Assembly: GCA_038246785.1 (NCBI GenBank)
Contig: JBBRVP010000045.1
Coordinates: forward strand, 1-29,465
Direction of reading: 5' to 3'
Source of the DNA: JBBRVP01 sp038246785
GTDB taxonomy: Bacteria > Actinomycetota > Actinomycetes > Jiangellales > Jiangellaceae
DNA: 29,465 nucleotides
Shown here: positions 22,720 to 29,465 of the stretch, one piece after another
Numbering within the stretch: the first letter of the stretch is position 1
Layout: each line of letters opens with the position of its first letter
The notes under the pieces: model-generated
The model's database searches: none
What the model was told of the DNA's origin: nothing
The model's input: the letters and a program-made list of their open reading frames with translations, nothing else
Translations under genes and position numbers: made by a program

Positions 22720-23565
22720 GTGCCCGCGCTGCTCGGCGCCGCCCTCGCCGGCGTGCTCCTCGTCGCGTCGAGTGCCGGCCCCGGCCTCCTGGCGGCGGCG
22801 GTGGTGCTGATGGTGGCGGTGCTGGCCTTCGGGGGGTTGGCCCAGGTCCCGGTGGCCGCCGCCCGCCCCTCGGCGCTGCTCGCCCTCGTCGCCGGCGCGA
22901 CGGGAGCCCTCGGCACCTGGGGTGCGGACGCCGGCGACTGGGCCGTCGACTCCGAGCTGGTGGTCTCTGCCGTTGCGACCGGGCTGGCCTTCGTCGCCGC
23001 TTTCGTGCTGCAGCTCGCCCGTCGACACGGCCGGGCACACCTTGTCACCTCGCTGAGCCTCGCCGCCTCCGGTGTGGCGGCCGCCGGACTCGGAGCCTGG
23101 TGGGTCGGCGCCCGCATCCAGCCCGAGGGTGCCGCCGTCGTTGCGCTCGGGCTGGCGGGTGTCGGGCTGCTGCTGCTGGTTGCCGGCCTCCCGCTGCCCG
23201 GGCCGCCGGCCGTGTGGCGCGCGGTCGCCAGCGTGGCCGGCGCCGGTGCGGGCGCCGTGTTGTCGCTGGCCGGATGGCCGGCGGACGTCGAGCTCGGCAA
23301 AGCAGTCGGCGTTGCAGCCGCAAGTGCCCTGGCCGGGCTAGCGGCGCTGGCCGCGGTGGAACGAGGTGTCGCGGAGGCGGCCCTGCCGGAAGCCGCCGTC
23401 GGGCCCGCGGAGCCTCCGCTGACCGAGGTGCCACCCGCAACGCTCGCGACGACGCTGGACCCCCGCAGCGGCGCCCGGCTTGCCGCATGGTCGCTGGCGG
23501 CGACGCTGCCACTGTGCCTGGCCGCCCCCGCGACGTACCTCGTCGGGCGACTGCTGCTCGGCTGA
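22720..23565 (+). CDS. polytopic membrane protein, unrecognised
   Basis: A 281-residue protein, very rich in Ala, Val, Leu and Gly, with about seven or eight hydrophobic segments, for example near 1-40, 50-62, 78-98, 108-128, 138-155, 165-185, 192-215 and 255-278. A hydrophilic, Pro/Glu-rich loop at about 216-250 precedes the last segment. No domain is recognised. GTG 22720 has AGGA about eight bases upstream. The sigma factor gene starts 17 bases after its stop, so the membrane protein could be part of the same unit and perhaps of the signal input. That functional link is an inference from spacing only. Confidence 0.8.
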   Translation: MPALLGAALAGVLLVASSAGPGLLAAAVVLMVAVLAFGGLAQVPVAAARPSALLALVAGATGALGTWGADAGDWAVDSELVVSAVATGLAFVAAFVLQLARRHGRAHLVTSLSLAASGVAAAGLGAWWVGARIQPEGAAVVALGLAGVGLLLLVAGLPLPGPPAVWRAVASVAGAGAGAVLSLAGWPADVELGKAVGVAAASALAGLAALAAVERGVAEAALPEAAVGPAEPPLTEVPPATLATTLDPRSGARLAAWSLAATLPLCLAAPATYLVGRLLLG

Positions 23566-23582
23566 GCCCGAACCGCGAAGCG

Positions 23583-24110
23583 ATGCCGTCCGTTCCTGTC
23601 GTCGTGGGCGCCGACGAGGAGTTCGCCCGTGCTCTCTACGCCGAGCATGCGGCAGCGCTGCTCGGCTACGTCATGCGCCTCACGGGCGACCGGCACCAGG
23701 CGGAGGACGTCGTGCAGGAGACGCTGCTGCGTGCCTGGCGCCACCCAGAGGCGCTGTCCGGTGAACGCGGCTCACCCGGCGCCTGGCTGCGCACGGTCGC
23801 TCGCCATCTCGTCGTCGACGCGGCCCGGGCCCGCCGGGCGCGTCCGCACGAGGTCGGCGACGCCCCGCTGGCCGCGGTCACCGTCGACGACGGCACCGAC
23901 CGCGCCGTGCTCGCCTGGGAGGTCACCGAGGCCCTGCAGACGCTCAGCGAACCTCATCGCGCGGTCCTGCTGGAGACCTACGTACGCGGGCACAGCGTGG
24001 CCGGCGCGGCGCGGGCCCTCGGCATCCCGAGCGGCACGGTGAAGTCGCGCACCCACTACGCCCTGCGCGCCCTGCGGCTCGCGCTCGAGGAGCGGGGGGT
24101 CACGCCGTGA
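23583..24110 (+). CDS. ECF-family RNA polymerase sigma factor
   Basis: A 175-residue extracytoplasmic-function sigma factor. Region 2 is about residues 10-78 (LYAEHAAALLGYVMRLTGDRHQAEDVVQETLLRAW, the -10-binding part). Region 4 is about 115-168, with LSEPHRAVLLETYVRGHSVAGAARALGIPSGTVKSRTHYALR as the -35-binding helix-turn-helix. There are no N- or C-terminal extensions. ATG 23583 starts just before homology; the ribosome-binding site is weak. The stop overlaps the GTG of the anti-sigma gene by four bases, so synthesis is coupled. It resembles SigL/SigK-like actinobacterial ECF factors, but I do not assign a symbol. It probably drives transcription of this cluster or of envelope/redox genes. 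Confidence 0.95.
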   Translation: MPSVPVVVGADEEFARALYAEHAAALLGYVMRLTGDRHQAEDVVQETLLRAWRHPEALSGERGSPGAWLRTVARHLVVDAARARRARPHEVGDAPLAAVTVDDGTDRAVLAWEVTEALQTLSEPHRAVLLETYVRGHSVAGAARALGIPSGTVKSRTHYALRALRLALEERGVTP

Positions 24111-24847
24111 CGTGCGAGGAGGTCCGGCCCCTGCTGGCGGCCTACGTCCTGGGTGCACTGGACGCGGTGGAGGCGGACGGCGTCCGCGCCCACCTGGCGG
24201 GCTGCCCGGGCTGCGCCGAGGAGGGCGCGCGCTCGGGAGCCACGGCCGCGCTGCTGGAGCTGGCACCGCTGGAGGGCTACGGGCCCACGCCGGGCGCCGC
24301 GGCCGCCCTGGACCGCCTGCTCGGACGCGTCGCGGCGGAACGCCGAGCCCTGCGCCGCCGGAGGACGACCCTTGCCGTGGCCGCCGCGGCCGCCGTCGCT
24401 GTGCTTGCCGGTGTCGTGGGGGGTGTCGTCGGCGCGGCGGTCGACGGAGGCGGCAAGGGGGGGGCGGCCGGAGGGTCGGGGGGCTCTCCGGCCGCAGCCG
24501 CCGCGTCCCCGCCGGCGAGCGCGTCGCCTTCCGGGCCGGCGGCCGCGGTGCTGCACGGCCACGACGACGGCACCGGCGTCACCGCCACCGTCGCGGTGTC
24601 GGTGCGGGCCTGGGGAACCGGCCTGCACCTGGATCTGGCCGGCGTCCCCGAAGGGTTGCAGTGCTCCCTGGTGGCGGTCGCCCGTGACGGGCGCCGGCAG
24701 GTCGCGGCGACCTGGTCGGTGCCCTCCGGTGGCTACGACCGGGCAGGGCTCTCGATCGACGGGGCCGTCGGGCTCCCGGCATCGGCCATCACCAGCTACG
24801 TCGTGCAGACACTCGACGGCACCCCGCTCGTCCGGGTGCACGCCTGA
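24107..24847 (+). CDS. zinc-type (ZAS) membrane anti-sigma factor
   Basis: A 246-residue anti-sigma factor for the preceding ECF sigma. The N-terminal zinc-binding anti-sigma domain shows C3 and the H29-x3-C33-x2-C36 motif (HLAGCPGC), the redox-sensitive pattern known from RsrA/RslA-type proteins. An Arg-rich stretch (ALRRRRTT) precedes a single transmembrane helix at about 87-110. An external Gly/Ala/Ser/Pro linker (about 112-145) and a beta-rich extracellular domain (about 146-246) follow. This design sequesters the sigma factor until a thiol-oxidising or envelope signal arrives. GTG 24107 overlaps the sigma stop. The thiol-redox genes immediately downstream support a redox signal, as inference. 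Confidence 0.92.
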   Translation: MTCEEVRPLLAAYVLGALDAVEADGVRAHLAGCPGCAEEGARSGATAALLELAPLEGYGPTPGAAAALDRLLGRVAAERRALRRRRTTLAVAAAAAVAVLAGVVGGVVGAAVDGGGKGGAAGGSGGSPAAAAASPPASASPSGPAAAVLHGHDDGTGVTATVAVSVRAWGTGLHLDLAGVPEGLQCSLVAVARDGRRQVAATWSVPSGGYDRAGLSIDGAVGLPASAITSYVVQTLDGTPLVRVHA

Positions 24848-24869
24848 GGGAATGCGCTGCGCTGGGGGA

Positions 24870-24875
24870 TAGGTT
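24870..24875 (+). promoter_or_regulatory. possible -10 element before the thioredoxin gene
   Basis: TAGGTT at 24870-24875 fits TANNNT and lies nine bases before ATG 24885 in the 37-base gap after the anti-sigma gene. It could give a near-leaderless message for the sulfur module. It is equally possible that the module is read through from the sigma operon. No convincing -35 is seen. Confidence 0.35.
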
Positions 24876-24884
24876 GCGGTGCCC

Positions 24885-25334
24885 ATGAGCACTGGCAGCG
24901 AGCTCCTGGGCGGCGTCCTCGTCCTGTGCATGGCGTTCGGCGCCTGGCGCGCCACCCACGACGGCCGGGTCCGGGCGAGTGGACCCGTACCAGGCCCATC
25001 GTCGGTCCGCCCGGCCGTCGCGCCGCACGAGGTCCACGGCCTGCTCGGCGAGCGGGCGACCCTGCTGCAGTTCTCCTCGGCCTTCTGCGCCCCTTGCCGC
25101 ACCGCCCGAGCCGTGCTGTCCCGGGTGGCCGACGAGCTGCCGGGGGTCGCCCACGTCGAGGTCGACGCCGAGAGCAGGCTCGACCTGGTCAGACGACTCG
25201 GGATCACCCGCACACCGACGACCCTCGTGCTCGACGCCGCCGGTCGCGAGGTCGGCCGGGCTGCCGGAGCACCGCGCGCGGAGGACGTCCGTCGGGGACT
25301 CGTGCCCGTGCTCGCATCGACGCAGGCGCCATGA
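24885..25334 (+). CDS. membrane-anchored thioredoxin-like protein (ThiX-type)
   Basis: A 149-residue protein. Residues about 6-22 (LLGGVLVLCMAFGAW) are a single N-terminal membrane anchor; about 48-145 form a thioredoxin fold. The active site is C68-A-P-C71 in FSSAFCAPCRTARAVL, a variant of WCGPC, and the cis-Pro loop is TRTPTTLVLDAAGREV. It probably acts as a thiol-disulfide reductant or oxidant at the membrane. ATG 24885 is preferred; GTG 24879 is two codons upstream. The gene overlaps the DUF4395 gene by four bases (ATGA), so the two products probably work together. It is the positional counterpart of mycobacterial thiX, next to cysA2 and sseC. Confidence 0.88.
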   Translation: MSTGSELLGGVLVLCMAFGAWRATHDGRVRASGPVPGPSSVRPAVAPHEVHGLLGERATLLQFSSAFCAPCRTARAVLSRVADELPGVAHVEVDAESRLDLVRRLGITRTPTTLVLDAAGREVGRAAGAPRAEDVRRGLVPVLASTQAP

Positions 25335-25785
25335 GCGCCGCTGCCTCGGTCGACCCGCGAGGTCAGCGGCTCGCCGCTGCGATCACTGCCGCGGTCCTCT
25401 CCGCCGTCATGCTGACCGGAAGCGGCTGGCTGTTGGTGGTGCAGGCGGTCGTCTTCGCCGTCGGCGCCGTCGCCGGCCCGGCCAGCACCCCGTACGCCGT
25501 CCTCTTCCGCCGCTTCGTCCGGCCGCGCATCGGCCCGCCGGCAGCCACCGAGGACGCCGCCCCGCCCCGGTTCGCGCAGGGGGTGGGGCTCGGGTTCGCG
25601 GTGCTCGGCCTGCTCGGTGCGGTCCTCGGTGCCCAGTGGCTGCTGCTCGCCGCGACCGCGGCCGCGCTGGCCGCCGCCTTCCTCAACGCCGCCTTCGGGC
25701 TCTGCCTCGGCTGCGAGCTGTACCTGATCATCCGTCGAACGTTCCCGCGCGCCGACCGGGGCGCGCCGTCCGTGGAGGTCCGCCC

Positions 25786-25789
<4 letters not shown>
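25331..25789 (+). CDS. DUF4395 membrane protein with CxxC motif
   Basis: A 152-residue DUF4395 family membrane protein of unknown activity. Two or three hydrophobic regions are seen, about 16-48 and 84-125, with a loop in between containing FVRPRIGPP. The family motif near the end is C125-L-G-C128-ELYLI, a CxxC at the membrane boundary that suggests dithiol redox chemistry. ATG 25331 overlaps the thioredoxin stop by four bases. Its own stop overlaps the rhodanese GTG by four bases. This tight coupling implies a joint role with thioredoxin and rhodanese in handling sulfur or electrons across the membrane; that role is inferred. Confidence 0.88.
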
Positions 25790-26643
<854 letters not shown>

Positions 26644-26646
26644 GCC

Positions 26647-26946
26647 ATGTGCGGAGCCACCGCCGGGGGCCACGGCCTGGACGGCATCGACCTCAGCAAG
26701 GAGGCCGTGGTGCAGGGTCAGGTGCTGCGCGACGGCGAGCCGGTCGCCGGAGCGTACGTCCGCCTGCTCGACGCGAGCGGCGAGTTCACCGCGGAGGTGC
26801 CGACGTCCGCGACCGGGCAGTTCCGCTTCTTCGCCGGGCCGGGCCGCTGGACGGTGCGGACGCTGGCTCCGCGCTCAGGGCCGGTCGACCGCCTCGTCGT
26901 GGCCCAGCAGGGCGTCGTCGCCGACGTCGAGGTCGACGTCGGCTGA
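26647..26946 (+). CDS. sseC: SseC family protein (DUF1416)
   Basis: A 99-residue protein of the DUF1416/SseC family, always found beside CysA-type rhodaneses in actinobacteria, as far as I recall. It begins MCGATAGG with a conserved cysteine and continues VVQGQVLRDGEPVAGAYVRL, TSATGQFRFFAGPGRWTVRTL, a transthyretin/CarboxypepD-like beta-sandwich. The function is not known; a sulfur-acceptor or scaffold role with the rhodanese is the usual guess. ATG 26647 is three bases after the rhodanese stop, with GGGAGGG upstream. It is the last gene of the sulfur module; the next 184 bases hold the second 82-nt palindrome. Confidence 0.93.
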   Translation: MCGATAGGHGLDGIDLSKEAVVQGQVLRDGEPVAGAYVRLLDASGEFTAEVPTSATGQFRFFAGPGRWTVRTLAPRSGPVDRLVVAQQGVVADVEVDVG

Positions 26947-27027
26947 CGAGCCCGGTCACCGGATCGGCTGAGTCTGCCTGCCGGTCCCCTCCCCCTCCCT
27001 TCCCCAGTATCGGCCCCCCTTCTCCCC

Positions 27028-27109
27028 TACACATTTGGGGTTCACGGTGTTGGTGGGAGCAGAGGTGCGCCCCTCGAGCCCCGCCTGACGCTGGAGCCCC
27101 AAATGTGTA
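27028..27109. repeat. 82-nt palindromic element, copy 2
   Basis: TACACATTTGGGG (27028-27040) pairs perfectly with CCCCAAATGTGTA (27097-27109), and pairing continues a few bases inward. It has the same length (82 nt) and arm sequence as 6724-6805, in inverted orientation: the right arm, reversed, matches the left arm of copy 1 at 16 of 17 positions. It lies in the 184-base gap between sseC and the phosphotransferase. Confidence 0.85.
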
Positions 27110-27147
27110 CGGAAGGCGAGGGAGAACCGGATGGCGACCGTGGGTGA
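27103..27147 (+). other. possible 14-codon upstream ORF created by the palindrome arm
   Basis: Within the right arm, GGAG is followed six bases later by ATG 27103. This opens a frame MCTEGEGEPDGDRG that ends at TGA 27147, overlapping the phosphotransferase start (27131) out of frame. It is the same GGAG-CCCCAA-ATG arrangement that copy 1 uses as a real start. If translated, it could couple to or interfere with the downstream gene. Confidence 0.3.
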
Positions 27148-28024
27148 GTACCCGCTGCCGACCAATCTCGTCGCGGGACTGGAGCTCGACCCCACCCCGG
27201 AGCGCAAGGCGTGGGTGGCGGCACTGCCCCGCCTCGTGCCGGAGTACGCGGCGCGGTGGGGCCTGACGCTCGGCGAGCCGTTCCAGCCGGGCGGACAGTG
27301 CTCGTGGGTGGCACCGGCCCGGGACCCCGCGGGGGATGACCTCGTGCTCAAGCTCGGCTGGTGGCACTGGGAGGGGGAGCACGAGGCCACGGCCCTCCGG
27401 CTCTGGGACGGCGACGGCGCGGTCCGAGTCGTCGCAGAGCAACACGACCGCCCCACGAGCGCCCTGCTGCTCGAGCGCTGCCGGCCGGGGACGCCGCTCG
27501 CCGAGCTCGCCGCGGAGCCCGAGCAGGACCTCGTCGTCGCCGGGTTGCTGCGGCGGCTCTGGCGGCACCCGCCGGCCGGCGGCCCGTTGCGGCCGTTGTC
27601 GGTCATGGCCGACGCCTGGGCCGACGAGGCGGCGCGCGAGCACGCCGCCCGCCCCGGTCTGCTGGACCCGGGTCTCGTGCGGTCCGGGCTCGACCTCATG
27701 CGCGAGCTGCCCAGCACAGGCCCCGACCCGCGCGTGCTGTGCACCGACCTGCACGCCGAGAACATCCTCGCCGCGCAGCGCGAGCAGTGGCTCGTCATCG
27801 ACCCCAAGCCCTTCGTCGGCGACCCGGCGTACGACCTCACCCAGCACCTGCTCAACTGCCCGGCCCGGATCAGTGCCGACCCGGCCGGAACGGCCGCTCG
27901 GATGGCGTCCCTGACCGGGCTTGACGCTGACCGAGCACGGCTGTGGCTGTTCGCCCGGGCGGTGCAGGAGGCCTGGCTCATGCCGTGGACCGCCGACGTC
28001 GCGCGCGGGCTCGCCCCGGCGTGA
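27131..28024 (+). CDS. aminoglycoside/hydroxyurea phosphotransferase family kinase (APH(6)-type)
   Basis: A 297-residue kinase-fold protein of the streptomycin 6-kinase / hydroxyurea phosphotransferase family. The ATP lysine is likely K74 with partner E84 (VLKLGWWHWEGEHEA). The catalytic block is C204-TDLHAENIL with D206, H208 and N211, and the metal-binding block is VID224-PKPFVGDPAYDLTQHLLN. These two blocks are characteristic of the family. Resistance to streptomycin or hydroxyurea is possible, but many actinomycetes carry chromosomal members whose natural substrate is unknown. ATG 27131 has GGAGAA at 27121-27126. No antibiotic cluster or mobility gene is adjacent. It is convergent with the Clp-N gene. 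Confidence 0.9.
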   Translation: MATVGEYPLPTNLVAGLELDPTPERKAWVAALPRLVPEYAARWGLTLGEPFQPGGQCSWVAPARDPAGDDLVLKLGWWHWEGEHEATALRLWDGDGAVRVVAEQHDRPTSALLLERCRPGTPLAELAAEPEQDLVVAGLLRRLWRHPPAGGPLRPLSVMADAWADEAAREHAARPGLLDPGLVRSGLDLMRELPSTGPDPRVLCTDLHAENILAAQREQWLVIDPKPFVGDPAYDLTQHLLNCPARISADPAGTAARMASLTGLDADRARLWLFARAVQEAWLMPWTADVARGLAPA

Positions 28025-28054
28025 GCGCCGGTCGGGCTCCGGCCGCCCACTCGC

Positions 28055-28519
28055 TCAGGCAGCGCGGTCCAGCCGGCTCCGCGTCACCGACGGGTCGATG
28101 CCCAGCCGGTCCAGTAGTCCGGCCACCGGGTCGGGGTGCCGGCAGTCGAGCAGCGCGAGCGCGACGTGCACCGGCTCGAGCCGACGGTCATGGCGCCGCA
28201 CCGCCTCCGCCAGCGTCCGGCGCAGGACGTCCTTGGCGCCTGCGGAGAAGGGCACCTGGCCGACCCCGCGCGGCGCCTCCCCGACGGCGACGGGGCCGGT
28301 GATGCCGACGGCGGACAGGGCCTCCAGGTCCATGGCGTCCAGGGCCGACTGCGCCGCGGTGGCGTCGGCGCCGAACGCCTCCGTGAACGAGGTCGGCGCG
28401 GTGGTCAGTAGGCCGAGCAGCAGGTGCTCCGTCCCGACGTGCCGGTCGCCGCGCCGCTGGGCCTGCTCCACGGCCGCCGTGACAGCGGTCCGCGCCGCTG
28501 CGCTGAATCGGTTGAACAC
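28055..28519 (-). CDS. stand-alone Clp N-terminal domain protein
   Basis: A 154-residue protein made only of the Clp repeat (N) domain. It starts FNRFSAAARTAVTAAVEQA and GDRHVGTEHLLLGLL, like the MFxRFTxxARxVV start of ClpC, and a second repeat follows around 75-140 (FSAGAKDVLRRTLAEAVRRHDR, PVHVALALLD). There is no AAA+ ATPase module, so it cannot unfold proteins by itself; it may bind substrates or adaptors, or modulate Clp. GTG 28519 is chosen because it gives the ClpC-like start and has GAGAGG on the minus strand eight bases upstream. GTG 28528, overlapping the HTH stop, is the alternative. It is the second gene of a two-gene unit with the HTH regulator. Confidence 0.9.
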   Translation of the reverse strand: MFNRFSAAARTAVTAAVEQAQRRGDRHVGTEHLLLGLLTTAPTSFTEAFGADATAAQSALDAMDLEALSAVGITGPVAVGEAPRGVGQVPFSAGAKDVLRRTLAEAVRRHDRRLEPVHVALALLDCRHPDPVAGLLDRLGIDPSVTRSRLDRAA

Positions 28520-28524
28520 GTACG

Positions 28525-28728
28525 TCACCTCTCGTGCTTCTTGTGCGCCGCCTGGCGCGAGACACCGAGCGCGTCGCCGATCTGCTCCCACGACCACCCG
28601 CTCCGCCTGGCGGCGGCGACCTGCTGCGTCTCCACCCGCTCGGCGAGCCGGCGCAGCGCCAGCACGGCGCGCAGCCCCACCGCCGGGTCGTCGGACCCAA
28701 GGTCGCCCGACAGCGTTCGCTGGTCCAT
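28525..28728 (-). CDS. small helix-turn-helix regulator
   Basis: A 67-residue protein. Residues about 15-40 form an Arg/Glu-rich helix (LRAVLALRRLAERVETQQVA). Residues about 42-64 are a clear helix-turn-helix, GWSWEQIGDALGVSRQAAHKKH, resembling sigma region-4 / MerR-like HTH. There is no ligand or dimer domain beyond the first helix. ATG 28728 lies six bases after a TAAGTT -10 element, so the message is probably leaderless. It is followed by the Clp-N gene with only a five-base gap. The promoter is embedded in an array of four half-sites, so autoregulation by this protein is likely; the Clp-N partner might sense or control it. Confidence 0.85.
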   Translation of the reverse strand: MDQRTLSGDLGSDDPAVGLRAVLALRRLAERVETQQVAAARRSGWSWEQIGDALGVSRQAAHKKHER

Positions 28729-28731
28729 GCC

Positions 28732-28775
28732 GTCAACTTACGTTGACACACATTGGTGTGTCAACTCCGGTTGAC
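28732..28775 (-). promoter_or_regulatory. 44-bp symmetric operator with embedded promoter of the HTH/Clp-N genes
   Basis: Four half-sites alternate: GTCAAC 28732, GTTGAC 28742, GTCAAC 28760, GTTGAC 28770. Outer pairs have 4-base spacers (TTAC, TCCG). The central pair is a 10-bp-arm palindrome (28742-28751 with 28756-28765) around ATTG. On the minus strand TTGACA (28764-28759), an 18-base spacer and TAAGTT (28740-28735) form a near-consensus promoter whose start falls at ATG 28728. The stop of the VOC gene (28761) lies inside this operator. Confidence 0.88.
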
Positions 28776-29168
28776 GGGAGGATCCCCTCGATCGACCGCG
28801 CGGATCGGCGGCGCCCACGTCGGCCGGCGAACGAGGCAGAAGGGGTGGCCCGCTGGATCGGCGAAGACGTGGTCGCCGCTCGACAGGCGCCGCGCTCCCA
28901 GCGCCAGGACCCGGGCGGCGGCCTCCTCGAGGTCGTCGACCATGACATCGAGGTGCATCTGCTGCGGGCGGCTGGGGTCGGGCCACTGGGGCGGCTGGTG
29001 GTCGGAGGCGAGCTGGAAGGCGTAGCCGGACGTGGTGTCGTCGTCGGCGACGACGAAGAAGTCCGCGGATCGGTACGTCACGGGCAGTCCGAGCAGCTCG
29101 GAGTAGAAGGCGGCCAGCGCCGCTGGATCCGGGCAGTCGATCACGAGGTGGTGGGGGCGGCCGATCAC
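28761..29168 (-). CDS. VOC-family (glyoxalase-like) protein
   Basis: A 135-residue vicinal-oxygen-chelate fold protein. Two beta-alpha-beta-beta-beta units are visible: HHLVIDCPDPAALAAFYSELLGLPV (about 6-30) and MHLDVMVDDLEEAAARVLALGAR (about 70-93), with FADPAGHPFCLVRR closing the second. This is the small Glyoxalase_6 type with many uncharacterised members; the substrate is unknown. GTG 29168 is the only reasonable start, with no ribosome-binding site. Its last 15 bases and stop are inside the operator of the downstream HTH gene, so transcription through this gene would pass over that operator. Confidence 0.88.
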   Translation of the reverse strand: MIGRPHHLVIDCPDPAALAAFYSELLGLPVTYRSADFFVVADDDTTSGYAFQLASDHQPPQWPDPSRPQQMHLDVMVDDLEEAAARVLALGARRLSSGDHVFADPAGHPFCLVRRPTWAPPIRAVDRGDPPVNRS

Positions 29169-29254
29169 GAGGCCATCATGGCGCGCCGCCCGGGCGCGAG
29201 ATCAGGCTGTCGCCGCGCCGAGTCACGATGCGACCAGGCGCTGCATCGAGACGT

Positions 29255-29465
29255 TCAGGCCAGTCCCGGCTGTGCGCGGAACCACGCGATCGTACGGCGC
29301 AGCCCCTCCTCGATGTCGACCGTTGGCTCCCAGCCGAGCCGCTCGCGGGCCAGCGTGATGTCCGGGCGCCGAACGCTCGGGTCGTCCTCGGGTCGTGGGA
29401 CGAAGACGATCTCGCTGTCCGAGCCGGTCAGCCGCACGATCCACTTCGCGAGCTCGAGCATCGAC
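29255..29465 (-). CDS. C-terminal end of NAD-dependent sugar-nucleotide epimerase/decarboxylase (partial)
   Basis: About 69 codons of the C-terminus of an extended short-chain dehydrogenase are present; the frame is open to the right edge. LELAKWIVRLTGSDSEIVF, PRPEDDPSVRRPDITLARERLGWEP and the final EEGLRRTIAWFRAQ are characteristic of the UDP-glucuronate decarboxylase / dTDP-glucose dehydratase group. The Rossmann NAD-binding half lies outside the window. The product probably makes UDP-xylose or a related sugar for surface glycans; the exact activity cannot be fixed from this fragment. Confidence 0.85.
   Translation of the reverse strand, partial: SMLELAKWIVRLTGSDSEIVFVPRPEDDPSVRRPDITLARERLGWEPTVDIEEGLRRTIAWFRAQPGLA

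Overview
The window is high-GC DNA from an actinomycete. The clearest evidence is a mycothiol synthase gene (mshD), a GlnR-type orphan response regulator, a MutT1-type Nudix/histidine-phosphatase fusion, a PAC2 protein, an SseC (DUF1416) protein, and many GTG starts with 4-base stop/start overlaps. From memory, the order pst - mutT1 - ppk - mshD - glnR - thioredoxin - rhodanese - sseC resembles the mshD/glnR neighbourhoods of Streptomyces and Mycobacterium. I cannot name the genus.

Region 1 (1-6.1 kb) is the most accessory-looking part. It has a 16-nt tandem array at the left edge and a pair of 49-nt palindromic repeats. Its genes are an unrecognised protein, a serine beta-lactamase-like hydrolase, a methyltransferase, an RsbU-type GAF/PP2C phosphatase on the minus strand and a PAC2 protein. 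A small membrane-protein reading frame that looks frameshifted lies at 2.8-2.95 kb. Region 2 (6.1-8.5 kb) has a P-loop nucleoside-kinase-like gene (minus) and a membrane-anchored Ser/Thr kinase (plus) that appears to be leaderless.

Region 3 (8.5-18.6 kb, all minus) is a phosphate/polyphosphate block: mshD, ppk, CYTH-CHAD and mutT1 in a tight series, then pstS-pstC-pstA-pstB. A textbook-like PHO box of two 11-nt direct repeats lies upstream of pstS. A divergent secreted 5'-nucleotidase (18.7-20.5 kb) shares a 115-bp promoter region with mshD.

Region 4 (20.5-27 kb) has glnR (minus). A plus-strand series follows: alpha/beta hydrolase, MoaD/ThiS-like sulfur carrier, membrane protein, ECF sigma factor, zinc-type anti-sigma factor, membrane-tethered thioredoxin, DUF4395 membrane protein, rhodanese and SseC. 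The last part reads as a sulfur/redox module under or beside a redox-type sigma switch.

Region 5 (27-29.5 kb) has an APH(6)/hydroxyurea-type phosphotransferase. Converging on it is a small HTH regulator with a stand-alone Clp N-domain protein, preceded by a very regular 44-bp operator/promoter. A VOC-family protein and the C-terminal end of a sugar-nucleotide epimerase/decarboxylase follow at the right edge.

The observations I rate highest are: (i) the HTH/Clp-N pair with four ordered GTCAAC/GTTGAC half-sites overlapping a leaderless promoter; (ii) two unlinked 82-nt palindromic elements whose arm carries a Shine-Dalgarno plus ATG that one gene uses as its real start; (iii) the nested 49-nt palindromes; (iv) the PHO box at pstS and a weaker candidate in the mshD/5'-nucleotidase promoter. 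I saw no tRNA, rRNA, CRISPR array, transposase or phage gene.
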